Positions 7,993 through 16,714 of a stretch of 64,000 nt of DNA are shown here, in pieces. Location: assembly GCF_002210285.1 (NCBI RefSeq), contig NZ_MWQE01000003.1:242570-306569 (forward strand), in the 5' to 3' direction. The translations under genes and the position numbers were made by a program. The notes under the pieces are model-generated. The model was not told where the DNA came from and made no database searches. It saw nothing but the letters and a program-made list of their open reading frames with translations. Numbering within the stretch: position 1 is the stretch's first letter; each line of letters starts with the position of its first letter. Source of the DNA: Fibrobacter sp. UWR2 (GTDB lineage Bacteria > Fibrobacterota > Fibrobacteria > Fibrobacterales > Fibrobacteraceae).

Positions 7993-8802
7993 TTACTTTT
8001 GCAGGAACGCGAGGATGCGGTCCTTGTATTCCTTGATTTCGTCGAAGGCGGCGTGGCCGTAGCCCTCGAACATCTGGAATTCGTATGGGACATTCGCAGC
8101 CTTCAACCGCGCCACAATCTTGTCGGAGGCGATAGGCAGAACGACGCGGTCTTCGCTTGCGGCAAGTACGAGCACCGGGCACCTGATGCTTGCAAGCATG
8201 TCGCCGGTATCCACGTTATCGCACTCGCGGGCGAATATGGCGAAGCGGTCCATGTCGGCTTCGGAAACGTCCTTGTACATGGCACGTAGCGCGCGGCTGT
8301 AGCGTTCAGCGAACTTCGACGAGAAGCAGTCGCGGATGAAGGCTTCGACGAGTCCCTCGCGGTCGTGCGCGCGGGCAAGGCGCGCCCAGTTCCCGATGAC
8401 TTCAAGCTGTTCCGGTTCCGGCTTCGATGTCGAACAGCCGAGCACGAGTTTCCACACGAGTTCCGGGTGCGTCGCCGCGATATGCTGGGCCACCATGCCA
8501 CCCTGCGAAACGCCGTAGAGCGCCACGTCCTTGAGGCCGAGCGCCTGCATGGCAAGCACCTGGTCGCGAGCCATCTCCTCGAGGGAGTAACCCGGGTCAA
8601 CATCCTTGCGCCGGTCAAAAAAGTAGAGCGTGTAGCCCTCGGTGAACATCTTGTAAGGCACCTGCAGGGAGGCTGCGGATTTCATCACGCTCTTGATGGC
8701 AAGCCCCGGAATAATCACGAGGGCGCGCGGGCCGTTGCCGAACTTCGCGTATTCCATCTCGAATCCGGCGGTGCGGACACACTGTACAAGTTCTTCGCTC
8801 AT
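7993..8802 (-). CDS. Alpha/beta hydrolase
   Basis: Cytosolic alpha/beta-hydrolase fold enzyme of 269 residues. Visible parts are the oxyanion strand VIIPGLA near residue 30, nucleophile elbow GVSQGG near 98, acid residue in AASEDRVV near 205, and catalytic His in GYGHAAFDE near 245. The triad is complete, so it should be active, but the substrate (ester, lactone or similar) cannot be predicted. It is monocistronic and diverges from the MBL lipoprotein. A TATCTTTT box starts 13 bases before the ATG and no Shine-Dalgarno is visible, so a leaderless mRNA is predicted. Confidence 0.85.
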   Translation of the reverse strand: MSEELVQCVRTAGFEMEYAKFGNGPRALVIIPGLAIKSVMKSAASLQVPYKMFTEGYTLYFFDRRKDVDPGYSLEEMARDQVLAMQALGLKDVALYGVSQGGMVAQHIAATHPELVWKLVLGCSTSKPEPEQLEVIGNWARLARAHDREGLVEAFIRDCFSSKFAERYSRALRAMYKDVSEADMDRFAIFARECDNVDTGDMLASIRCPVLVLAASEDRVVLPIASDKIVARLKAANVPYEFQMFEGYGHAAFDEIKEYKDRILAFLQK

Positions 8803-8807
8803 GCCCT

Positions 8808-8815
8808 AAAAGATA
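8808..8815 (-). promoter_or_regulatory. TATCTTTT box 13 bases upstream of the hydrolase ATG
   Basis: Minus-strand box; no ribosome site between box and ATG at 8802. Confidence 0.5.
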
Positions 8816-8875
8816 GATACATATCTTGCGAACGAAAGCCGTTTTTTCTTATTATTACAGTGTCAAGGAGTCGCC

Positions 8876-9805
8876 ATGAACAAAATTTTCGCTATCCTCG
8901 GATCAATAACGCTTTCGATGCTTGTCGCCGCTTGCAGCGACACCAAGACCGCCAAGGAAACCGCTGAAACTGCCGCGCCGGCAAATACCGCTGTCGCGGA
9001 ATCCGAGACGCCCGCTGCCGATGCTTCGGCTGGCTCAGCAACCTTCGCACAGGTCGAAGGTACCAAGACGCTCACGCTTTCAAATGGGGCGAGCGTCACC
9101 TGGATTCAGGACAACGAGGGCGAAAAACTGAATCCGCGGAGCCTCTTCAGCGATGCGAGCGACTCCCTCTACAACAGCCTGAACATGCCCGACGGCATCC
9201 CGGCCAGCGTGAGCACGTTCCTCGTGAAGGTCGATGGCAAGTACATATTGTTCGACGCAGGCCTCGGGGCTTTCGGCGGACAGCTCCAGAAGCGCCTCGC
9301 CGCTCTCGGCGTGAACCCCGACAGCATCGGGCTTATCTACCTTACGCATTTCCATGTGGACCACATCTCGGGCCTTGTCGCAAAGGATGACGCCGGTAAC
9401 GATGCGAAGGCTTTCAAAAACGCCGCCGTGTATGCGGGCAAGGTGGAATATGACGCCTGGATGAACGACATCCCGAAAAATGATTTGCAGAAGAACATCA
9501 TGGCGCTCTACAAGGATAGCCTTCACTTGTTCGCATTCGGTGACACGCTCCCCCATGGCGTGCTAGCGATGGACGCCGTCGGACACACGCCTGGCCACAC
9601 CGCATTCCAGCTAGCGAACCTGCTTATCGTCGGCGACCTGATGCACGGTTACGCATTGCAAAAGGACCACCCCGAAATCAATTCCAACTACGACATGGAT
9701 AAACCGAAATCCGCCGAAAGCCGCAAGCGCATCATGCAATACGCAAGCGACAACAAACTCCTGATGGCTGGCATGCACCTGCCCCCTCCGGGATTCGCGG
9801 AATAA
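8876..9805 (+). CDS. MBL-fold metallo-hydrolase lipoprotein
   Basis: A 309-residue exported lipoprotein. The signal peptide ends in a lipobox (LVAAC near residue 20), followed by an Ala/Thr/Glu-rich spacer to about residue 55, then the metallo-beta-lactamase fold. The zinc motif THFHVDH is near residue 158, VGHTPGHT near 238 and IVGDLMHG near 253. It resembles lactonase/AttM-type members of the superfamily rather than true beta-lactamases. AAGGAG lies 7 bases before the ATG. Likely periplasmic or surface anchored; substrate unknown. Confidence 0.85.
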   Translation: MNKIFAILGSITLSMLVAACSDTKTAKETAETAAPANTAVAESETPAADASAGSATFAQVEGTKTLTLSNGASVTWIQDNEGEKLNPRSLFSDASDSLYNSLNMPDGIPASVSTFLVKVDGKYILFDAGLGAFGGQLQKRLAALGVNPDSIGLIYLTHFHVDHISGLVAKDDAGNDAKAFKNAAVYAGKVEYDAWMNDIPKNDLQKNIMALYKDSLHLFAFGDTLPHGVLAMDAVGHTPGHTAFQLANLLIVGDLMHGYALQKDHPEINSNYDMDKPKSAESRKRIMQYASDNKLLMAGMHLPPPGFAE

Positions 9806-9832
9806 TTCTAAATGGACATCGCTGCCCAGAAA

Positions 9833-10414
9833 TTAATCCATCAGCAGTTTGATAGACAAGTCAAACAATACGTTGAAATAATATTTTTTCGTATTTGCAA
9901 AATAACCGAATTCAAGATCCGCCAAACAAAGCGTCAACAGGCTATTCAGTCTTATTGACGCTCCCCATTCAAATCCTGTTTTTGTTTGCCATCCGATTTC
10001 CGGGCCGACAGCAATATCGGCAAGCATCCATTTGTAGAGATACCGTAGATGCGGCTGAAAGAAAAAGCCGTATTGATGGTTGCTGTAATCATAAATCATT
10101 CGAAAACGATTCGTCCATGCCAAAATATGATTTGGCGTCCATGGTCCTGCAACGGAATCTGGCCTTGTAGTTTCATTCTCATATATTACACTAAGAGGAG
10201 CGGCAAACAACATGTCTGTTCCCACAGAAAACATATTAGAGCCACCTCCAATCGTAATATTAAATGGAAGAGGTATGAAATACGCAAAAAAAGGGAGGGG
10301 CTTTTCGGAGTTTGTTGTGTCCCTTAATTCTGAAAATAAGGGAAAAAATTCCGCTTTTGATTCCATTGGCAGAATGAGAATAAAAACGAGAATCAGATTC
10401 CTAACAAACTTCAT
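9833..10414 (-). CDS. Hypothetical exported protein, AT-rich
   Basis: A 193-residue protein starting at the ATG at 10412-10414, with a signal peptide (hydrophobic run then SKAEFF). The remainder is rich in aromatic residues in alternating patterns (FNITIGGGSNMF, YGFFFQPHLRYLY), which suggests a small outer-membrane beta-barrel. No family is recognised. The gene is clearly AT-richer than its neighbours, so recent transfer or relaxed composition is possible. A TATATTCA box starts 13 bases upstream of the ATG, predicting a leaderless mRNA. It follows ileS on the same strand but is separated from it by a hairpin repeat. Confidence 0.75.
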   Translation of the reverse strand: MKFVRNLILVFILILPMESKAEFFPLFSELRDTTNSEKPLPFFAYFIPLPFNITIGGGSNMFSVGTDMLFAAPLSVIYENETTRPDSVAGPWTPNHILAWTNRFRMIYDYSNHQYGFFFQPHLRYLYKWMLADIAVGPEIGWQTKTGFEWGASIRLNSLLTLCLADLEFGYFANTKKYYFNVLFDLSIKLLMD

Positions 10415-10419
10415 GGTTA

Positions 10420-10427
10420 TGAATATA
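10420..10427 (-). promoter_or_regulatory. TATATTCA box 13 bases upstream of the AT-rich exported protein
   Basis: Minus-strand box relative to the ATG at 10414. Confidence 0.5.
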
Positions 10428-10433
10428 AAAAAA

Positions 10434-10457
10434 GATCCCCGCCTGCGCGGGGATGAC
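10434..10457 (+). repeat. GTCAT-hairpin repeat
   Basis: ATCCCCGC (10435-10442) and GCGGGGAT (10447-10454) form the stem, followed by GAC. 23 of 24 bases match the in-gene copy at 29412. Confidence 0.7.
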
Positions 10458-10488
10458 ATTAGGGCGTCGTGAATGACATTCCTGTCAA

Positions 10489-13400
10489 TTATGCGCGGAC
10501 CGTTGTGAAGGCGAACGCCTCTCCGTCGGCGTCGTTGGCTTCGAGGCCATCGGCGGCAGCAGCCCACTTGATGGCAACGGCCTGCGTCTCGCCGGCAATG
10601 TACGCCTCGTTCTCCGCGACAGCCTGCTTGAAGACTTCGCTTGCAGAGAACAGCGTCACTTCGATCTTGTCGGAGATAGCGTAGTTTTGGTCCTTACGGC
10701 GGTTCTGGATGCGGTTCACGAGTTCGCGGGCCACGCAGGCGCGGCGGAGTTCGTCCGTAATCTTGAGGTCCAGAGCCACGGTAAAGTGCTGGTTGGCTTC
10801 CACGGCCATGCCGTCGGCCACGATGCGGTTGAGCATCAGGCAGTCGGCACCGACTTCACCGAAGTCGAACTTGATGGTTTCGCCATTCTGCAGAGCCTTG
10901 ATTTCGTCAACAGTAAGGCTGTTGAGCTTAGCAGAAATCACCTTCATGTTCTTCGCGTAATCCGGGCCCTTAGCCTTGATGGCAAGGAAGTTCGGCTTGG
11001 CAGAGAGCTGCACGAGCTTGGTTTCGTCTTCGAGGAACTTCATTTCGCGAACGTTGAGTTCTTCGAGGATCAAGTCCTTCATGGTCTCGGCGACGTTCTT
11101 TTCTTCGGTGCCGTGAGCAACCACCGTCATGCTGGCAATCGGCATGCGGTTCTTTACGTTGTTCGTAGCGCGAATTACACGGCCCATTTCGACCATGCCA
11201 CGCACCATGGCGATGCGTTCCACGAGCTTTTCGTCCATCAGGGACTTGTCGGCGCTCGGGAATTCGCAGAGGTGCACGCTCACCGGAGCGTTGGCATCGA
11301 CTTCGCGAACGAGAATCTGGTAGATTTCTTCGGCGAGGAGCGGGAGGAACGGGGCGAGAATCTTGGAGAAGTCTACGAGCACCTTGTACATGGTGGCGTA
11401 GGCGGCGTTCTTGTCGCCATCGTTTTCGGACTTCCAGAAACGGCGGCGGCTGCGGCGCACGTACCAGTTCGTGAGGTCATCCACCGCGGCAATCACGGCG
11501 GGCACCACGTTGTACAGGCGGTAAGCCTTCATTTCCACTTCGACCTTGGCGGCGAGATCCTGCAGCGTTGCAAGCATCCAGCGGTCAAGTTCGTTGTCAG
11601 ACTTCACTTCCTGACCCGGTTTCCAATTCAACTGGCCCTTGGCGGCGTCGGCGTTGTGGTTAGAGACAAAGAATGCCACAGCGTTCCAAAGCGGCAGCAT
11701 CACCTGCTTCACGATGCCCTTCACGCCTTCTTCGCTAAAGCGGAGATCTTCGGCCTTCAAAGCGGCGGAGTTGATCATGAACAAGCGAATAGCGTCGGCA
11801 CCCGTACGTTCGATGAGGTCGTTCGGGTCCGGGTAGTTGCGCTTGGACTTACTCATCTTGGAGCCGTCTTCGGCCAAGATAATACCGTTCACAATCACGT
11901 TCTTGAATGCGGGCTTCTGGAACAAAGCGTTCGAAAGCACCGTCAGCGTGTAGAACCAACCGCGGGTCTGGTCCAAACCTTCGGCAATGAAGTCCGCCGG
12001 GAAGCTGCGTTCCACGAGTTCCTTGTTTTCGAACGGGTAATGGCGGCTGGCATACGGCATAGAACCGGATTCAAACCAGCAGTCGAAAACTTCCGGCGTA
12101 CGGCGGTAGACCTTGCCGTTCTTTTCGATGGTAAGCTTGTCCACAAAATGCTTGTGCAAGTCATCGAGCTTCACGCCGGTGAGCTGCTGCAGTTCTTCGA
12201 TGGAGCCCACAGCAATCATGTCGCCGTCATCAGAGAGCCACACCGGAATCGGCGTACCCCAGAAGCGGTTACGGGAAAGGTTCCAGTCGCGGGCACCTTC
12301 GAGCCACTTGCCAAAGCGTCCGTTCTTGATGTGGTCCGGGACCCAGTTCACGGTCTGGTTGTTTTCGACCATCCATTCCTTCAGGGTCTTGGTCACGCCG
12401 TCCTTGCTCGTGACAGGGGCGTCAATCTTCAAGAACCACGTCTTGAGGGCACGGTAAATCAGAGGAACGCCGGTACGCCAGCAGTGCGGGTAGCTGTGGA
12501 CAATCACGTCCTGCTTGAACACGCGGCCCTGTTCCTTGAAGTAGCGGATAATTTCCTTGTCGGCTTCCTTCGCACCGAGGCCCTTCCACATCGGGACCTT
12601 GTCGGTGAACTTGCCTTCGGTATCGAGCGGGTCGAAAAGGCCGAGGTCAAGCTCAGCGCCCTTCTGGAAGTCTTCTTCACCGAAGGAAGGAGCTGTATGC
12701 ACGGCGCCGGTACCGTCTTCGGTACTCACGTAGTCGGCGGGGTAAATCTTGTAGTGGCGGGACAGCTGGTCCGGCGTCACGAACGCATCGGAAATGCGGG
12801 AGAGCGGCTCGTAGTCCTTGCCCACGAGTTCGGAGCCCTTGCAGGTATCGACGATGTTCGGGTTCTTGAAGTAGGCGGCGGTACGGCTAGCGGCAATCCA
12901 GTACTTCTTGCCGTCCTGTTCCACAAGGTTGTAGTCCATGTCCGGGCCCACAACGATGCAGAAGTTGGAGTACAAAGTCCACGGGGTCGTCGTCCACACG
13001 AGGATGCTCGTGTCCTTGAACTTGGCTTCGTCCGTGTTAAGCGGGAAAATCAGCGTGAGGGACGGGTCCTGACGGTCCTTATAGCCCTGGTTCGTTTCGA
13101 AGTTCGAAAGCGGAGTCGCGAGAGCCGGGCTGTACGGCTGGATGCGGTAGCCCTGGTAGATGAGGCCCTTGTCGAAGCACTGCTTGAACACCCACCACAC
13201 AGATTCCATGAAGTTCTTGTCCATGGTCTTGTAGCCCTTGTCGAAGTCCACCCAGCGGCCCATGCGGCGCACGGTCTTCTTCCATTCGCTGGTGTACTTG
13301 AGCACCTTACTACGGCAGGTTTCGTTGAACTTGTCCACACCGAGCTTCTGGATTTCGGCAACGCCCGCGAGACCGAGTTCGTTCTGCACAAGAGATTCAA

Positions 13401-13674
13401 TCGGAAGACCGTGGCAGTCCCAACCGAAACCACGCGGAACCTTCTTGCCCTTCATGGTCCAGTAACGCGGCACGATATCCTTGATGGTACCGGCAAGCAA
13501 GTGACCGTAGTGCGGAAGGCCCGTTGCAAACGGAGGGCCATCGTAGAAAGTGTACGGTTCGGTTTCCGGACGGGAGTCCAGCGACTTCTTGAACGATTCA
13601 TCCTTGTCCCACAAGCCGAGCACACGCTCTTCGATCTGCGGGAAGGTCTCTTCTTTCTTTACTTCACGAAACAT
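10489..13674 (-). CDS. ileS: Isoleucyl-tRNA synthetase
   Basis: Class I aminoacyl-tRNA synthetase charging tRNA-Ile, 1061 residues, in the size range of the longer bacterial/eukaryote-like IleRS group. The HIGH motif appears as HYGH (GLPHYGHLLAG near residue 55) and KMSKS is near 605. CP1 editing-domain and C-terminal anticodon-binding regions are present. It is preceded by a roughly 50-base leader with a GAGG seven bases before the ATG and a small hairpin at 13688-13702; no T-box is seen. A TAAATTTG box on the minus strand lies at 13722-13729. Monocistronic. Confidence 0.96.
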   Translation of the reverse strand: MFREVKKEETFPQIEERVLGLWDKDESFKKSLDSRPETEPYTFYDGPPFATGLPHYGHLLAGTIKDIVPRYWTMKGKKVPRGFGWDCHGLPIESLVQNELGLAGVAEIQKLGVDKFNETCRSKVLKYTSEWKKTVRRMGRWVDFDKGYKTMDKNFMESVWWVFKQCFDKGLIYQGYRIQPYSPALATPLSNFETNQGYKDRQDPSLTLIFPLNTDEAKFKDTSILVWTTTPWTLYSNFCIVVGPDMDYNLVEQDGKKYWIAASRTAAYFKNPNIVDTCKGSELVGKDYEPLSRISDAFVTPDQLSRHYKIYPADYVSTEDGTGAVHTAPSFGEEDFQKGAELDLGLFDPLDTEGKFTDKVPMWKGLGAKEADKEIIRYFKEQGRVFKQDVIVHSYPHCWRTGVPLIYRALKTWFLKIDAPVTSKDGVTKTLKEWMVENNQTVNWVPDHIKNGRFGKWLEGARDWNLSRNRFWGTPIPVWLSDDGDMIAVGSIEELQQLTGVKLDDLHKHFVDKLTIEKNGKVYRRTPEVFDCWFESGSMPYASRHYPFENKELVERSFPADFIAEGLDQTRGWFYTLTVLSNALFQKPAFKNVIVNGIILAEDGSKMSKSKRNYPDPNDLIERTGADAIRLFMINSAALKAEDLRFSEEGVKGIVKQVMLPLWNAVAFFVSNHNADAAKGQLNWKPGQEVKSDNELDRWMLATLQDLAAKVEVEMKAYRLYNVVPAVIAAVDDLTNWYVRRSRRRFWKSENDGDKNAAYATMYKVLVDFSKILAPFLPLLAEEIYQILVREVDANAPVSVHLCEFPSADKSLMDEKLVERIAMVRGMVEMGRVIRATNNVKNRMPIASMTVVAHGTEEKNVAETMKDLILEELNVREMKFLEDETKLVQLSAKPNFLAIKAKGPDYAKNMKVISAKLNSLTVDEIKALQNGETIKFDFGEVGADCLMLNRIVADGMAVEANQHFTVALDLKITDELRRACVARELVNRIQNRRKDQNYAISDKIEVTLFSASEVFKQAVAENEAYIAGETQAVAIKWAAAADGLEANDADGEAFAFTTVRA

Positions 13675-13687
13675 TTTTGAACCTCAG

Positions 13688-13702
13688 GGGCATTACATGC
13701 CC
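13688..13702 (-). promoter_or_regulatory. Leader hairpin before ileS
   Basis: GGGCAT (13688-13693) and ATGCCC (13697-13702) form a perfect 6-bp stem with a 3-base loop, 13 bases upstream of the ileS start codon and just before its GAGG ribosome site. It could modulate translation; this is inference from position only. Confidence 0.35.
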
Positions 13703-13862
13703 ATCATTAAATTTTCGGGTTCAAATTTAGCAATTTAGCGGCGAAGCCCCTTCCTTATTCCAACTTGGAATATCGTTTTGTGCTATTTATTCTTTTCAAA
13801 GTGGCTTTTTTGCGCAGTTTCTACTAGTTTAGCCATAAGACGTTTCCAAAAAAGGAGTTTTC

Positions 13863-15254
13863 ATGTCCCAGAAAAAAGAGCACATGGGCCACATTATCTT
13901 GATTACCTTGGCTGCGGCCATTGGCGGGTTCCTCTTCGGCTTTGATTCTTCCGTTATTAACGGTGCAAACGGAGCCCTTAAAATCCACTTTAACGCAACG
14001 GACTATGAACTCGCCTGGTCCGTTTCCCTTGCACTTATCGGTGCCGCAGCAGGAGCATTCTTTGCGGGCCGCCTAGCCGACACCTTCGGCCGCGTGCGCT
14101 GCATGCTTGCGGCTTCGTTCCTGTTCTTGATTAGTGCCATCGGTTCCGGTGTTCCGTTCGGCATTCCTGACTTTATCATGTGGCGCATTATCGGTGGCGT
14201 GGGCATCGGCGTCGCAAGCATCATCGCCCCCATCTACATTGCCGAAACGGCTCCTGCGCACTTGCGTGGGCGTCTTGGCTCCATGCAGCAGTTCGCTATC
14301 GTGATTGGTATTTTCGTAGCGCTCCTCTCGAACTACGTCATCGTACGCATTGCGGGTTCTGCGAACAATACGTTTATTGGCGGCTTCAAGGCCTGGCAAA
14401 TCATGTTCTGGGTCGAAATCATTCCGGCGGCGCTCTACGGCCTTGCCGCATGGAGGCTTCCGGAATCGCCACGTTACCTTGTTCACAAAGGTCTCATTGA
14501 CGACGCCAAGCGCGTCCTTGCCAAGATTGATTCCGAAGGCGTCGACAAGGAAATTGAAGCCATCCACGAGACCTTCCGCAACGAGAAACCTTCCAAGTTC
14601 AGCGACCTGCTTGAAATGATTGGTGGCAAAAAGCGCATTACCCCGATTTTGTGGGCAGGCCTCGGCCTTGCTATCTTGCAGCAGCTTGTGGGTATCAACG
14701 TCATCTTCTACTATGGCACAATGCTCTGGCAGAGCGTAGGCTTCGGCGAAAGCGACGCCTTCCTCACGAGCGTCATCTCGAGTGCCATCAACCTCGTCAT
14801 GACTATCGCCGCCATCATGCTTATCGACAAAATTGGCCGTAAGCCGCTCTTGCTTATCGGTAGCGTCGGTATGGCTGTAACGCTCAGCACGCTCACGATA
14901 TGCTTCATGAATGCGGGTGCTGACGGTAGCCTCCCCGGAGCTGCGGGCGTCATCGCGCTCATTGCCGCAAACCTCTACATCACCTTCTTCGCGGTGTCTT
15001 GGGGCCCGGTCATGTGGGTGATGCTCGGCGAAATGTTCAACAACCGCATCCGTACGGTGGCCATCGCCATCTGCGGCCTTGCGCAGTGGGGAGCGAACTT
15101 TATCGTCACCTGGAGCTTCCCGGTGCTTACGGGCAAGCAGGGCATCGGCGTGGGCCCGACATACGCCATCTATTCGTTCTTCGCCATCTTCAGCATCTTC
15201 TTTGTGGCTAAGTTCATCAAGGAGACGAAGGGCAAGGAACTCGAAGAGATGTAG
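13863..15254 (+). CDS. Sugar porter family MFS transporter
   Basis: A 463-residue, 12-helix proton-coupled sugar symporter of the XylE/GalP/AraE type. Family signatures are GRLADTFGR near residue 65, an R-rich loop after helix 6, PESPRYLVHKG near 203, QQLVGINVIFYYG near 285 and a second loop IDKIGRKP. AAAGGAG precedes the ATG by 7 bases. The substrate is probably a hexose or pentose released from plant polysaccharides. The Vsr gene follows after 9 bases, but no functional link is evident. Confidence 0.92.
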   Translation: MSQKKEHMGHIILITLAAAIGGFLFGFDSSVINGANGALKIHFNATDYELAWSVSLALIGAAAGAFFAGRLADTFGRVRCMLAASFLFLISAIGSGVPFGIPDFIMWRIIGGVGIGVASIIAPIYIAETAPAHLRGRLGSMQQFAIVIGIFVALLSNYVIVRIAGSANNTFIGGFKAWQIMFWVEIIPAALYGLAAWRLPESPRYLVHKGLIDDAKRVLAKIDSEGVDKEIEAIHETFRNEKPSKFSDLLEMIGGKKRITPILWAGLGLAILQQLVGINVIFYYGTMLWQSVGFGESDAFLTSVISSAINLVMTIAAIMLIDKIGRKPLLLIGSVGMAVTLSTLTICFMNAGADGSLPGAAGVIALIAANLYITFFAVSWGPVMWVMLGEMFNNRIRTVAIAICGLAQWGANFIVTWSFPVLTGKQGIGVGPTYAIYSFFAIFSIFFVAKFIKETKGKELEEM

Positions 15255-15263
15255 CCCGTAACT

Positions 15264-15704
15264 ATGCCTCGCAAGCGCAAGAGACATACCCCGATGAACC
15301 GCTCGCAGATGATGCAGGCGGTTCATTCCGTAGATACGCAGCCGGAACTGCTTGTACGGCGGGCGTTGTTTGACGCAGGACTGCGTTACAGGTTACACCG
15401 GCGAGATTTGCCCGGGTCACCGGATCTATTTATCCTTAAATACGGCGTAGTTGTATTTATAAACGGCTGCTTCTGGCACCAGCATGGCTGCAAGTTTACG
15501 AGTCGCCCCAAGAGCAATCCCGAATTCTGGAACGAAAAATTCACGAATAATATGGTGCGCGATATCAAGACGAACTGGAAACTATCCCTGATGGGCTACC
15601 GCGTTGCCACCGTCTGGGAATGCTCTGTAAAGAGCAAGTTTGACCAAACGGTAGAACGCCTTGTCTCTTTTATAAAGGGAGACGAGGAAACTATTGAAAT
15701 TTGA
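15264..15704 (+). CDS. vsr: Very short patch repair endonuclease (Vsr)
   Basis: A 146-residue nuclease that nicks 5' of T:G mismatches arising from deaminated 5-methylcytosine. Core family features are present: DTQPELLVRRALF, GLRYRLHRRDLPGSPDLF with the catalytic acidic residue, VVFINGCFWHQHGC with metal/zinc-binding residues, and a terminal RVATVWEC. Start at 15264 or at an internal ATG at 15294 (MNRSQMM, closer to the usual Vsr start). No cytosine-C5 methyltransferase gene is found in this window, so it is an orphan here. Confidence 0.9.
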   Translation: MPRKRKRHTPMNRSQMMQAVHSVDTQPELLVRRALFDAGLRYRLHRRDLPGSPDLFILKYGVVVFINGCFWHQHGCKFTSRPKSNPEFWNEKFTNNMVRDIKTNWKLSLMGYRVATVWECSVKSKFDQTVERLVSFIKGDEETIEI

Positions 15705-15733
15705 TTTTTTTTCTACGCATAACTAAAAAAAGA

Positions 15734-15741
15734 TATATTTG
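15734..15741 (+). promoter_or_regulatory. TATATTTG -10-like box upstream of lipoprotein gene
   Basis: The box lies 31 bases before the ATG at 15765. AAGGAG follows in the leader, so this unit is leadered rather than leaderless. Confidence 0.45.
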
Positions 15742-15764
15742 CTTGTAAATGAAGGAGTCTATGT

Positions 15765-16703
15765 ATGCATTCTTATAATTTCACATATTTTGGCTTGGCC
15801 GCAGCTTCTATTGCGGCAATCACGTTTACTGCTTGTGGGTTTAGCAGTACATCTAGCTGGGATGAACCGCCAGACAGGGGCAGCGAAGAGGATACCTACT
15901 ATTACAAGATAGACACCGAATCCAAGCAGGTTAGGCAGCATTCGAACGGTCAATGCCTAATTGACAGTAAAAGGATGAGATGGGACCCGACCGCAGATAT
16001 TGACGAGTTTGTGTATGACTATACATTCTCTAACGATACGCTTTACCTGAAAAACAGTGGGGGAGAGTCTGTGCTCGTGAGAACATCCGGAACGCCTGGC
16101 GAACTGGATGGTACATGGAGGGTTGCCCGCTATTATAACGGGTTGGGCTACGAGGTTCCGGGCGAAAGCAGCGGCCTCACGGCCAATAGGGTAATTACCA
16201 TCTCCGGAGACTCATTCAAGGAGACGAGCGAACTCGCAAGTACGTTCGACTTTACAAGAACGTTCGGCATGCAGTTGTCGATGACGGCGGTTTTTGACGC
16301 CCAGGATGGACAGTACAATGGCCCTGGTGCGGCAAGCATCGCGTACTTCTCTGAACCGGTGTCCAATGACCCGATGATGTACGAATACACGATAGTCAAC
16401 AGGACGAATACCTCGATAGAAATCCTTCGGAATGGGCGGACCTTCTTGCTTGAAGTCGTCAACCCCAAGTTGGGCTACCATGAACGTTCTGTTACGTACA
16501 AGCTTACGTCAAACGGAAGGACTTGCACGAGTGTCTACGAGACGTTTAGTATTACCGAAAAAAGCTGTAGCCTTAACTACCACGAGTCTGTGGCGTTTAG
16601 CAATAGTGACGACGTCGTTTACAGCGCTGAAACCTATAACGGCTTCAATAGCGATTTTGAAAAGTGCTTCAAGAAGATGTTTGGATTGGGCGAATTTGAT
16701 TAG
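15765..16703 (+). CDS. Hypothetical lipoprotein
   Basis: A 312-residue exported protein. The signal peptide ends in a lipobox (ITFTAC near residue 24) followed by a Ser/Thr/Asp-rich stretch. The body holds several beta-strand-like segments and scattered cysteines (QHSNGQC, TSNGRTC, EKSC, EKCF) that may form disulfides. AAGGAG lies before the ATG. No family is recognised. It belongs to the large pool of lineage-specific lipoproteins seen in this window. Confidence 0.75.
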   Translation: MHSYNFTYFGLAAASIAAITFTACGFSSTSSWDEPPDRGSEEDTYYYKIDTESKQVRQHSNGQCLIDSKRMRWDPTADIDEFVYDYTFSNDTLYLKNSGGESVLVRTSGTPGELDGTWRVARYYNGLGYEVPGESSGLTANRVITISGDSFKETSELASTFDFTRTFGMQLSMTAVFDAQDGQYNGPGAASIAYFSEPVSNDPMMYEYTIVNRTNTSIEILRNGRTFLLEVVNPKLGYHERSVTYKLTSNGRTCTSVYETFSITEKSCSLNYHESVAFSNSDDVVYSAETYNGFNSDFEKCFKKMFGLGEFD

Positions 16704-16714
16704 GTCGTGTAACC

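Noticed and set aside
10687..13680. 997-codon open frame antisense to ileS
   Set aside because: It is the mirror of a GC-rich, codon-biased gene; the translation has no recognisable motifs and ileS is complete on the other strand.
13681..13740. tRNA-like GGTTCAAAT in the ileS upstream region
   Set aside because: No acceptor or anticodon stems can be formed around it; it is the complement of a TAAATTTG box plus flanking sequence.
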